A stretch of DNA of 64,000 nucleotides, from contig BSBM01000917.1 of NCBI GenBank assembly GCA_027924585.1, positions 9,911,501 through 9,975,500 on the forward strand, in the 5' to 3' direction. The position numbers and the translations under genes were made by a program. The DNA is from Larix kaempferi. Lineage: Eukaryota > Streptophyta > Pinopsida > Pinales > Pinaceae. The notes beneath the pieces were generated by a model. It saw only the letters and a list, made by a program, of their open reading frames with translations, made no database searches and was not told the DNA's origin. This document shows positions 50,640 to 63,230 of this stretch, piece after piece. Numbering within the stretch: the first letter of the stretch is position 1; the number at the start of each line of letters is the position of its first letter.

Positions 50640-52358
50640 GGGGAAGTAAGCTATTCTTATTTCCAAACGCATGCGCAAACTATAGAAAGTCGTTATGACG
50701 TAGAATGTGCATACTTTGTAGATTCGACTTATGAAATAAAACACATTTTCTAAAAACTCGTGTTTTTTACAAAATCATGTAAACCTTCTAGAAGCTGTGA
50801 TTTTGAAAAACGCTGGAAGTAAGCTTTTCTTATTTCCGGACGCATGCGCAAACAATAGAAAGTCGTTATGACGTAGAGTGTGCATACTTTGTAGATTCCA
50901 TTTATGAAATAAAACACATTTCTAAAAACTCGTGTTTTTTACGTAATCATGTAAACCTTCTAGAAGCTATGATTTTAAAAAACGGTGGAAGTAAGCTTTT
51001 CTTATTTCCGGCCGCATGCGCAAACTATAGAAAGTCGTTATGACGTAGAAAGTGCATACTTTGGTGATTCCATTTATGAAATAAAACACATTTTCTAAAA
51101 ACTCGTGTTTTTTAAGAAATCATGTAAACCCTCTAGAATCTGTGATTTTAAAAAACGGTGGAAGTAAACTTTTCTTATTTCCAGACGCATGCGCAAACTA
51201 TAGAAAGTCGTTATGACGTAGAATGTGCATACTTTGTTGATTCCATTTATGAAATAAAACACATTTTCTAAAAACTCGTGTTTTTTGAGAAATCATGTAA
51301 ACCTTCTAGAAGCTGTGATTTTAAAAAACGGGGGAAGTAAGCTATTCTTATTTCCAAACGCATGCGCAAACTATAGAAATTCGTTATGACGTAGAATGTG
51401 CATACTTTGTTGATTCCATTTATGAAATAAAACACATTTTCTAAAAACTCATGTTTTTTAAGAAATCATGTAAACCTTCTAGAAGCTGTGATTTTAAAAA
51501 ATGGGGGAAGTAAGCTTTTCTTATTTCCGGACACATGCGCAAACTATAGAAAGTCGTTATGACGTAGAATGTGCATACTTTGTAGATTCCATTTACGAAA
51601 TAAAACACATTTTCTAAAAACTCGTGTCTTTTACGACATCAGGTAAACCTTCTAGAATCTGTGATTTTAAAAAATGGTGGAAGTAAGCTTTTCTTATTTC
51701 CGGACGCATGCACAAACTATAGAAAGTCGTTATGACGTAGAATGTGCATACTTTGTAGATTCCATTTATGAAATAAAACACATTTTCAAAAAACTCAGGT
51801 TTTTTACAAAATCATGTAAACCTTCTAGAAGCTGTGATTTTGAAAACCGGTGGAAGTAATCTTTTCTTATTTCCGGACGCATGCGCAGAAAATAGAAAGT
51901 CGTTATGACGTAGAATGTGCATACTTTGTAGATTCCATTTATGAAATAAAACACATTTTCTAAAAACTCGTGTTTTTTACGTAATCATGTAAACCTTCTA
52001 GAAGCTGTGATTTTAAAAAACGGTGGAAGTAAGTTTTTCTTATTTCCGGACGCATGCACAAACTATAGAAATTCGTTATGACGTATAATTTGAATACTTT
52101 GTAGATTCCATTAATGAAATAAAACACATTTTCTAAAAACTCGTGTTTTTTATGAAATCATGTAAACCTTCTAGAAGCTGTGATTTTAAAAAACGGGGGA
52201 AGTAAGCTTTTCTTATTTCCGGACGAATGCGAAAACTGGAGAAAGTCGTTATGACGTAGAATGTGCATACTTTGTTGATTCCATTAATGAAATAAAACAC
52301 ATTTTCTAAAAACTCGTGTTTTTTAAGAAGTCATGTAAACCTTCTAGAAGCTGTGATT
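50640..52358. repeat. 1.7-kb block shared with 39572-41290
   Basis: Constant offset of 11,068 at tcgac (50724 and 39656) and at aagtttttc (52033 and 40965). It includes copy 4 of the 0.7-kb block. The match ends where gattttgaaaaatgggg replaces gattttaaaaaatggtg. Confidence 0.85.
51328..52032. repeat. 0.7-kb four-monomer block, copy 4
   Basis: Part of a longer 1.7-kb match: 50640-52358 pairs with 39572-41290 at a constant offset of 11,068. It has the ctcaggtttttt change of copy 3 but is followed by aagtttttc, as after copy 2, suggesting sequence exchange between copies. Confidence 0.85.
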
Positions 52359-55300
52359 TTGAAAAATGGGGGAAGTAAGCTTTTCTTATTTCCAAACGCA
52401 AGCGCAAACTATAGAAAGTCGTTATGACGTAGAATGTGCATACTTTGTTGATTCCATTTATGAAATAAAACACATTTTCTAAAAACTTGTGTTTTTTACG
52501 AAATCATGTAAACCTTCTAGAAGCTTTGATTTTGAAAAACGGTGGAAGTAATCTTTTATTTTTTCCGGACGAATGCGCAAACTATAGAAAGTTGTTATGA
52601 CGTAGAATGTGCATACTTTGTTGATTCCATTGATGAAATAAAACAATTTTTCTAAAAACACGTGTTTTTTACGAAATCATGTAAACCTTCTAGAAGCTGT
52701 GATTTTAAAAAACGGTGGAAGTAAGCTTTTCTTATTTCCGGCCGCATGCGCAAACTATAGAAAGTCGTTATGATGTAGAATGTGCATACTTTGTTGATTC
52801 CATTTACGAAATAAAACACATTTTCTAAAAACTCGTGTTTTTTAAGAAATCATGTAAACCTTCTAGAATCTGTGATTTTAAAAAACAGGGGAGGTAAGCT
52901 TTTCTTATTTCCGAACGCATGCGCAAACTATAGAAAGTCGTTATGATGTAGAATGTGCATACTTTGTTGATTCCATTTATGAAATAAAACACATTTTCTA
53001 AAAACTCGTGTTTTTTAAGAAATCATGTAAACCTTCTAGAAGCTGTGATTTTAAAAAATGGTGGAAGTAAGCTTTTCTTATTTCCGAACGCATGCGCAAA
53101 CAATGGAAATTCGTTATGACATAGAATGTGCATACTTTGTTGATTCCATTTATGAAATAAAACACATTTTCTAAAAACTCGTCTTTTTTAAGAAATCATG
53201 TAAACCTTCTAGAAGCTGTGATTTTAAAAAACGGGGGAAGTATGCTTTTCTTATTTTCGGACACATGCGCAAACTATAGAAAGTCGTTATGACGTAGAAT
53301 GTGCATACTTTGTAGATTCCATTTATGAAATAAAACACATTTTCTAAAAACGCGTGTTTTTTAAGAAATCATGTAAACCTTCTAGAAGCTGTGATTTTAA
53401 AAAACGGGGGAAGTAAGCTTTTCTTATTTCCGGACGCATGCGCAAACTATAGAAATTTGTTATGACATAGAATGTGCATACTTTGTAGATTCCATTTATG
53501 AAATAAAACATATTTTCTAAAAACTCGTGTTTTTTACGAAATCATGTAAACCTTCTAGAAGCTGTGATTTTAAAAAACGGGGGAAGTAAGCTTTTCTTAT
53601 TTCCGGACGAATGCGCAAACTATAGAAAGTCGTTATGACGTAGAGTGTGCATACTTTGTTGATTCCATTTATGAAATAAAACACATTTTCTAAAAACTCA
53701 TGTTTTTTAAGAAATCATGTAAACCTTCTAGAAGCTGTGATTTTAAAAAACGGGGGAAGTAAGCTTTTCTTATTTCCAAACGCATGCGCAAACTATAGAA
53801 AGTCGTTATGATGTAGAATGTGCATACTTTGTTGATTCCATTTATGAAATAAAACACATTTTCTAAAAACTCGTGTTTTTTAAGAAATCATGTAAACCTT
53901 CTAGAAGCTGTGATTTTAAAAAACGGGGGAAGTAAGCTTTTCTTTTTTCCGGACGCATGCGCAAACTATAGAAAGTCGTTATGACGTAGAATGTGCATAC
54001 TTTGTAGATTCCATTTATGAAATAAAACATATTTTCTAAAACTCGTGTCTTTTACGAAATCATGTAAACCTTCTAGAAGCTGTGATTTTAAAAAACGGGG
54101 GAATTAAGCTTTTCTTATTTCCGGACGCATGCGCAAACTATAGAAAGTCATTATGACGTAGAATGTGCATACTTTGTAGATTCCATTTATGAAATAAAAC
54201 ACATTTTCTAAAAACTTGTGTTTTTTACGAAATCATGTAAACCTTCTAGAAGCTGTGATTTTAAAAAACGGTGGAAGTAAGCTTTTCTTATTTCCGGATG
54301 CATGCGCAAACAATAGAAAGTCGTTATGACGCAGAATGTGCATACTTTGTTGATTTCATTTATGAAATAAAACACATTTTCTAAAAACTCATGTTTTTTA
54401 AGAAATCATGTAAACCTTCTAGAAGCTGTGATTTTAAAAAACGGGGAAAGTAAGCTTTTCTTATTTCCAAACGCATGCGCAAACAATAGAAAGTCGTTAT
54501 GACGTAGAATGTGCATACTTTGTTCATTCCATTTATGAAATAAAACACATTTTCTAAAAACTCGTTTTTTTTAAGAAATCATGTAAACCTTCTAGAAGCT
54601 GTGATTTTAAAAAACGGGGTAAGTAAGCTTTTCTTATTTCCGGACGCATGCGCAAACTATAGAAAGTCGTTATGACGTAGAATGTGCATACTTTGTAGAT
54701 TCCATTTATGAAATAAAACACATTTTCTAAAAACTCGTGTTTTATACGAAATCATGTAAACCTTCTAGAAGCTGTGATTTTAAAAAACGGGGGAAGTAAG
54801 CTTTTCTTATTTCTGGACACATGCGCAAACTATAGAAAGTCGTTATGACGTAGAATGTGCATACTTTGTAGATTCCATTTATGAAATAAAACATATTTTC
54901 TAAAAACTCGTGTGTTTTACGAAATCATGTAAACCTTCTAGAAGCTGTGATTTTAAAAAACGGTGGACGTAAGCTTTTCTTATTTCCGGATGAATGCGCA
55001 AACTATAGAAAGTCGTTATTATGTAGAATGTGCATACTTTGTAGATTCCATTTATGAAATAAAACACATTTTCTAAAAACTTGTGTTTTTTACGAAATCA
55101 TGTAAACCTTCTAGAAGCTGTGATTTTAAAAAACGGGGGAAGTAAGCGGTTCTTATTTCCGGACGCATCTGCAAACTATAGAAAGTCGTTATGACGTAGA
55201 ATGTGCATACTTTGTAGATTCCATTTATGTAATAAAACACATTTTCTAAAAACTCGTGTTTTTTACGAAATCATGTAAACCTTTTAGAAGCTGTGATTTA

Positions 55301-58300
55301 AAAAAAACGGTGGAAGTAAGCTTTTCCTATTTCCGGACGAACGCGCAAACTATAGAAACTAGTTATGACGTAGAATGTGCATACTTTGTTGATTCCATTG
55401 ATGAAATAAAACACATTTTCTAAAAACTCGTTTTTTTTTACGAAATTATGTAATCCTTCTAGAAGCTGTGATTTTAAAAAATGGTGGAAGTAAGCTTTTC
55501 TTATTTCCGGACGCATGCGCAAACTATAGAAAGTCGTTATGATGTAGAATGTGCATACTTTGTTGATTCCATTTATGATATAAAACACATTTTCTAAAAA
55601 CTCGTGTTTTTTAAGAAATCATGTAAACCTTCTAGAAGGTGTGATTTGAAAAAACGGTGGAAGTAAGCTTTTCTTATTTCCAGATGAATGCGCAAACTAT
55701 AGAATGTCGTTATGACGTAGAATGTGCATACTTTGTTGATTCCATTTATGAAATAAAACACATTTTCTAAAAACTCGTGTTTTTTAAGAAATCATGTATA
55801 CCTTCTAGAAGCTGTGATTTTAAAAAACGGGGGAGGTAAGCTTTTCGTATTTCCAAATGCAAACGCAAACTATAGAAAGTCATTATGACGTAGAATGTGC
55901 ATACTTTGTTGATTTCATTTATGAAATAAAACACATTTTCTAAAAACTCATGTTTTTTACGAAATCATGTAAACCTTCTTGAAGCTGTGATTTTAAAAAA
56001 CGATGGAAGTAAGCTTTTCTTATTTCCGGACGAATGCGCAAACTATAGAAAGTCGTTATGACGTAGAATGTGCATACTTTGTTGATTCCATTAATGAAAT
56101 AAAACACATTTTCTAAAAACTCGTGTTTTTTAAGAAGTCATGTAAACCTTCTAGAAGCTGTGATTTTAAAAAACGAGGGAAGTAAGCTTTTCTTATTTCC
56201 AAACGCAAGCGCAAACTATAGAAATTCGTTATGACGTAGAATGTGCATACTTTGTTGATTCCATTTATGAAATAAAACACATTTTCTAAAAACTTGTGTT
56301 TTTTACGAAATCATGTAAACCTTCTAGAAGCTGTGATTTTAAAAAACGGGGGAATTAAGCTTTTCTTCTTTCCGGACGCATGCGCAAACTATAGAAAGTC
56401 GTTATGACGTAGAATGTGCATACTTTGTAGATTCCATTTATGAAATAGAACACATTTTCTAAAAACTCGTGTTTTTTACGAAATCATGTAAACCTTCTAA
56501 AAGCTGTGATTTTAAAAAACGGGGGAAGTAAGCTTTTCTTATTTCCAAACGCATGCGCAAACTATAGAAAGTCGTTATGATGTAAAATGTGCATACTTTG
56601 TTGATTCCATTTATGAAATAAAACACATTTTCTAAAAACTCGTGTTTTTTAAGAAATCATGTAAACCTTCTAGAAGCTGTGATTTTAAAAAACGGGGGAA
56701 GTAAGCTTTTCTTATTTCCAAACGCATGCGCAAACAATAGAAAGTCGTTATGACGTAGAATGTGCATACTTTGTTGATTCCATTTATGAAATAAAACACA
56801 TTTTCTAAAAACTCGTGTTTTTTAAGAAATCATGTAAGCCTTCTAGAAGCTGTGATTTTAAAAAACGGGGGAAGCAAGCTTTTCTTATTTCCGGATGCAT
56901 GCGCACACTATAGAAAGTCGTTATGACGTAGAATGTGCATACTTTCTAGATTCCATTTATGAGATAAAACACATTTTCTAAAAACTCGTGTTTTTTGCGA
57001 AATCATGTAAACCTTCTAGAAGTTGTGATTTAAAAAAATGGTGGAAGTAAGCTTTTCTTATTTCCGGACGCATGCGCAAACTATAGAAAGTCGTTATGAC
57101 GTAGAATGTGCATACTTTGTTGATTCCATTTATGAAATAAAACACATTTTCTAAAAACTCGTGTTTTTTAAGAAATCATGTAAACCTTCTAGAAGCTGTG
57201 ATTTTAAAAAATGGTGGAAGTAAGCTTTTCTTATTTCCGGACGCATGCGCAAACTATAGAAAGTCATTATGACGTAGAATGTGCATACTTTGTTGATTCC
57301 ATTTATGAAATAAAACACATTTTCTAAAAACTCGTGTTTTTTAACAAATCATGTAAACCTTCTAGAAGCTGTGATTTTGAAAAACGGGGGAAGTAAGCTT
57401 TTCTTATTTCCGGACGGATGCGCAAACTATAGAAAGTCGTTATGACGTAGAATGTGCATACTTTGTAGATTCAATTGATGAAATAAAACAGATTTTCTGA
57501 AAACTCGTGTTTTTTACGAAATCATGTAAACCTTCTAGATGCTGTGATTTTAAAAAATGGTGGAAGTAAGCTTTTCTTATTTCCGGACGCATGCGCAAAC
57601 TATATAAAGCCGTTATGACGTAGAATGTGCATACTTTGTAGATTCCATTTATGAAATAAAACACATTTTCTAAAAACTCGTGTTTTTTACGAAATCATGT
57701 AAACCTTCTAGAAGCTGTGATTTTAAAAAACGGTGGAAGTAAGCTTTTCTTATTTCCGGACGCATGCGCAAACTATAGAAAGTTGTTATGCCGTAGAATG
57801 TGCATACTTTGTAGATTCCATTTATGAAATAAAACACATTTTCTGAAAACTCGTGTTTTTTACGAAATCATGTAAACCTTCTAGAAGCTGTGATTTTAAA
57901 AAACGGTGGAAGTAAGCTTTTCTTATTTCCGGATGCATGCGCAAACAATAGAAAGTCGTTATGACGCAGAATGTGCATACTTTGTTGATTTCCTTTATGA
58001 AATAAAACACATTTTCTAAAAACTCATGTTTTTTAAGAAATCATGTAAACCTTCTAGAAGCTGTGATTTTAAAAAACGGTGGAAGTAAGCTTTTCTTATT
58101 TCCGGACGGATGCGCAAACTATAGAAAGTCGTTATGACGTAGAATGTGCATACTTTGTAGATTCAATTTATGAAATAAAACACATTTTCTGAAAACTCGT
58201 GTTTTTTACGAAATCATGTAAACCTTCTAGATGCTGTGATTTTAAAAAATGGTGGAAGTAAGCTTTTCTTATTTCCAGACGCATGCGCAAACTATATAAA

Positions 58301-61300
58301 TTCGTTATGACGTAGAATGTGCATACTTTGTAGATTCCATTTATGAAATAAAACACATTTTCTAAAAACTCATGTTTTTTACGAAATCATGTAAACCTTC
58401 TAGAAGCTGTGATTTTAAAAAACGGTGGAAGTAAGCTCTTCTTATTTCCGGACGCATGTGCAAACTATAGAAAGTCGTTATACCGTAGAATGTGCATACT
58501 TTGTAGATTCCATTTATGAAATAAAACACATTTTCTAAAAACTCGTGTTTTTTAAGAAATCATGTAAACCCTCTAGAAGCTATGATTTAAAAAATGGGGG
58601 AAGTAAGGTTTTCTTATTTCCGGACACATGCGCAAACTATAGAAAGTTGTTATGACGTAGAATGTGCATACTCTGTAGATTCCATTTATGAAATAAAACA
58701 CATTTTCTAAAAACTTGTGTTTTTTACGACATCATGTAAACTTTCTAGAAGCCGTGATTTTAAAAAATGACAAAAGTAGGCTTTTCTTATTTCCGGACAC
58801 ATGCGCAAACTATAGAAAGTCATTATGACGTAGAATGTGCAAACTTTGTAGATTCCATTTATGAAATAAAACACATTTTCTAAAAACTCGTGTTTTTTAC
58901 GACATCATGTAAATCTTCTAGAAGCTGTGATTTTAAAAAACGGTGGAAGTAAGCTTTTCTTATTTCCGGACGCATGCGCAAACTATAGAAAGTCGTTATG
59001 ACGTAGAATGTGCATACTTTGTAGATTCCTTTATGAAATAAAACACATTTTCTAAAAACTCGTGTTTTTTACGAAATCATGTAAACCTTCTAGAAGCTGT
59101 GATTTTAAAAAACAGTGGAATTAAGCTTTTCTTATTTCCGGACGAATGTGCAAACTATAGAATGTCGTTATGATGTACAATGTGCATACTTTGTTGATTC
59201 CATTTATGAAATAAAGCACATTTTCTAAAAACTCATGTTTTTTAAGAAATCATGTAAACCTTCTAGAAGCTGTGATTTTAAAAAATGGGAGAAGTAAGCT
59301 TTTCTTATTTCCAAACGCATGCGCAAACTATAGAAAGTCGTTATGACGTAGAATGTGCATACTTTGTAGATTCCATTTATGAAATAAAACACATTTTCTA
59401 AAAACTCGTGTTTTTTAAGAAATCGTGTAAACCTTCTAGAAGCTGTGATTTTAAAAAACAGGGGAAGTAAGCTTTTCTTACGTCCAAACGCATGCGCAAA
59501 CTATAGAAATTCGTTATGACGTATAATGTGCATACTTTGTTGATTCCATTGATGAAATAAAACACATTTTCTAAAAACTCGTGTTTTTTAAGAAATCATG
59601 TAAACCTTCTAGAAGCTGTGATTTTAAAAAACGGGGGAAGTAAGCTTTTCTTATTTCCGGACGCATGCGGAAACTATAGAAAGTCGTTATGACGTAGAAT
59701 GTGCATACTTTGTAGATTCCATTTATGAAATAAAACACATTTTCTAAAAACACGTGTTTTTTACGAAATCATGTAAACCTTCTAGAAGCTGTGATTTTAA
59801 AAAACAGGGGAAGTAAGCTTTTCTTATTTCCGGACGCATGCGCAAACTATAGAAAGTCGTTATGACGGAGAATGTGCATACTTTGTAGATTCCATTTATG
59901 AAATAAAACACATTTTCTAAAAACTCGTTTTTTTACGAAATCATGTAAACCTTCTAGAAGCTGTGATTTTAAAAAACGGTGGAAGTAAGCTTTTCTTATT
60001 TCCGGACGCATGCGCAAACTATAGAAAGTCGTTATGACGTAGAATGTGGATACTTTGTAGATTTCATTTATGAAATAAAACACATTTTCTAAAAACTCTT
60101 GTTTTTTACGAAATCATGTAAACCTTCTAGAAGCTGTGATTTTAAAAAACGGGGGATGTAAGCTTTTCTTATTTCCAAACACATGCGCAAACTATAGAAA
60201 TTCGTTATGACGTAGAATATGCATACTTTGTTGATTCCATTTATGAAATAAAACACATTTTCTAAAAACTCGTGTTTTTTAAGAAATCATGTAAACCTTC
60301 TAGAAGCTGTGATTTTAAAAAATGGGGGAAGTAAGCTTTTCTTATTTCCGGACGCATGCGCAAACTATAGAAAGTAGTTATGACGTAGAATGTGCATACT
60401 TTGTAGATTCCATTTATGAAATAAAACACATTTTCTAGAAACTCGTGTTTTTTACGAAATCATGTTAACCTTCTAGAAGCTGTGATTTTAAAAAACGGTC
60501 GAAGTAACCTATTCTTATTTCCGGACGCATGAGCAAACTATACAAAGTCATTATGCCATAGAATGTGCATACTTTGTAGCTTCCATTTATGAAATAAAAC
60601 ACATTTTCTAAAAACTTGTGTTTTTTACGAAATCATGTAAACCTTCTAGAAGCTGTGATTTTAAAAAACGGTGGAAGTAAGCTTTTCTTATTTCCAGACG
60701 TATGCGCAAACTTTAGAAAGTCGTTATGACGTAGAATGTGCATACTTTGTAGATTCCATTTATGAAATAAAACACATTTTCTAAAAACTCTTTTTTTTTA
60801 CGAAATCATGTAAACCTTCTAGAAGCTGTGATTTTAAAAAACGGTGGAAGTAAGCTTTTCTTATTTCCGGATGCATGCGGAAACTATAGAAAGTCGTTAT
60901 GACGTAGAATATGCATACTTTGTTGATTCCATTTATGAAAAAAAACACATTTTCTAAAAACTCGTGTTTTTTAATAAATAATGTAAACCTTCTAGAAGCT
61001 GTGATTTTAAAAAATGGGGGAAGTAAGCCTTTCTTATTTTTGGAAGCATGCGCAAACTATAGAAATTCGTTATGACGTAGAATGTGCATACTTTGTAGAT
61101 TCCATTTATGAAATAAAACACATTTTCTAAAAACTCGTGTTTTTTACGAAATCATGTAAACCTTCTAGAAGCTCTGATTTTATAAAATGGTGGAAGTAAG
61201 CTTTTCTTATTTCCGGACGCATGCGCAAACTATAGAATGTCGTTATGACGTAGAATGTGCATACTTTGTAGATTCCATTGATGAAATAAAACACATTTTC

Positions 61301-61410
61301 TAAAAACTCGTGTTTTTTACGAAATCATGTAAACCTTCTAGAAGCTGTGATTTTAAAAAACGAGGGAAGTAAGCTTTTCTTATTTCCGGACGCATGCGCA
61401 AACTATAGAA
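52359..61410. repeat. More diverged satellite stretch with local 0.7 to 1.3-kb duplications
   Basis: About 52 monomers with fewer long-range matches than the left half. Within it 53702-54961 repeats 48861-50120. A 4-monomer pair at offset 692 lies at about 57400-58090 and 58092-58600 (anchors tcaatt at 57471 and 58163, and attttctgaaaactcg). Isolated changes are commoner here, for example cttacgtccaaac near 59475, atgacaaaagtagg near 58770 and ttttggaagcatgcg near 61038. Short minus-strand frames (55298-55588, 57440-57664, 59847-60083) arise from small indels and encode nothing recognisable. Confidence 0.8.
53702..54961. repeat. 1.26-kb block shared with 48861-50120, copy 2
   Basis: Collinear with copy 1. 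It differs in ctcatg for ctcgtg near 53697 and 54387, a CpG transition, and in tttatacg for ttttacg near 54743. The gacgcagaatg monomer occurs a third time near 57965 with the following ttgatttcc change. Confidence 0.82.
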
Positions 61411-63230
61411 AGTCGTTATGACGTAGAATGTGCATACTTTGTTGATTCCATTTATGAAATAAAACACATTTTCTAAAAACTCTTATTTTTTAAGAAATCA
61501 TGTAAACCTTCTAGAAGCTGTGATTTTAAAAAACGGGGGAAGTAAGCTTTTCTTATTTCAAAACGCATGCGCAAACAATAGAAAGTAATTATGACGTAGA
61601 ATGTGCATACTTTGTTGATTCCATTTATGAAATAAAACACATTTTCTAAAAACTTGTGTTTTTTAAGAAATCATGTAAACCTTCTAGAAGCTATGATTTT
61701 AAAAAACGGGGGAAGTAAGCTTTTCTTATTTCCGGACGCATGCGCAAACTATAGAAAGTCGTTATGACGTAAAATGTGCATACTTTGTAGATTCCATTTA
61801 TGAAATAAAACACATTTTCTAAAAACTCGTGTTTTTTGCGAAATCATGTAAACCTTCTAGAAGCTGTGATTTTAAAAAACGGTAGAAGAAAGTTTTTCTT
61901 ATATTCGGACGCATGCGCAAACTATAGAAAGTCGTTATGACATAGAATGTGCATACTTTGTTGATTCCATTTATGAAATAAAACACATTTTCTAAAAACT
62001 CGTGTTTTTTAAGAAATCATGAAAACCTTCTAGAAGCTGTGATTTTAATAAACGGGGGAAGTAAGCTTTTCTTATTTCCAAACGCATGCGCAAACTATAG
62101 AAAGTCCTTATGACGTAGAATGTGCATACTTTGTTGATTCCATTTATGAAATAAAACACATTTTCTCAAAACTCATGTTTTTTAAGAAATCATGTAAACC
62201 TTCTAGAAGCTGTGATTTTAAAAAATGGGGGAAGTAAGCTTTTCTTATTTCCGGACACATGCGCAAACTATAGAAAGTTGTTATGACGTAGAATGTGCAT
62301 ACTTTGTAGATTCCATTTATGAAATAAAACACATTTTCTAAAAACTCGGGTTTTTTACAAAATCATGTAAACCTTCTAGAAGCTGTGATTTTAAAAAACG
62401 GTGGAAGTAAGCTTTTCTTATTTCCGGACGCATGCGCAAACTATAGAAAGTCGTTATGACTTAGAATGTGCATACTTTGTAGATTCCATTTATGAAATAA
62501 AGCACATTTTCTAAAAACTCGTGTTTTTTACGAAATCATGTAAACCTTCTAGAAGCTATGATTTTAAAAAACGGTGGAAGTAAGCTTTTCTTATTTCCGG
62601 ACGAATGCGCAAACTATAGAAAGTCGTTATGACGTAGAATGTGCATACTTTGTAGATTCCATTTATGAAATAAAACACATTTTCTAAAAACTCGTGTTTT
62701 TTAAGAAATCATGTAAACCCTCTAGAAGCTGTGATTTTAAAAAACGGTGGAAGTAAGCTTTTCTTATTTCCGGACGCATGCGCAAACTATAGAAAGTCGT
62801 TATGACATAGAATGTGCATACTTTGTTGATTCCATTTATGAAATAAAACACATTTTCTAAAAACTCGTGTTTTTTAAGAAATCATGTAAACCTTCTAGAA
62901 GCTGTGATTTTAAAAAACGGGGGAAGTAAGCTTTTCTTATTTCGAAACGCATGCACAAACTATAGAAAGTCGTTATGATGTAGAATGTGCATACTTTGTA
63001 GATTCCATTTATGAAATAAAACACATTTTCTAAAAACTCGGGTTTTTTACAAAATCATGTAAACCTTCTAGAAGCTATGATTTTAAAAAACGGTGGAAGT
63101 AAGGTTTTCTTATTTCCGGACGCATGCGCAAACTATAGAAAGTCGTTATGACGTAGAATGTGCATACTTTGTTGATTCCATTTATGAAATAAAGCACATT
63201 TTCTAAAAACTCGTGTTTTTTACGAAATCA
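61411..63230. repeat. Right-hand copy of the 1-1.9 kb segment
   Basis: Same order of variants as the window start, at an offset near 61.41 kb (about 355 monomers). The segment shares rare changes such as GTGATTTTAATAAAC (near 628 and 62039) and the lost T in ATTTTCTCAAAAC (near 752 and 62163). Several positions differ, more in the second half, so this is an older copy than the 9-kb duplication. Boundaries are approximate. Confidence 0.75.
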
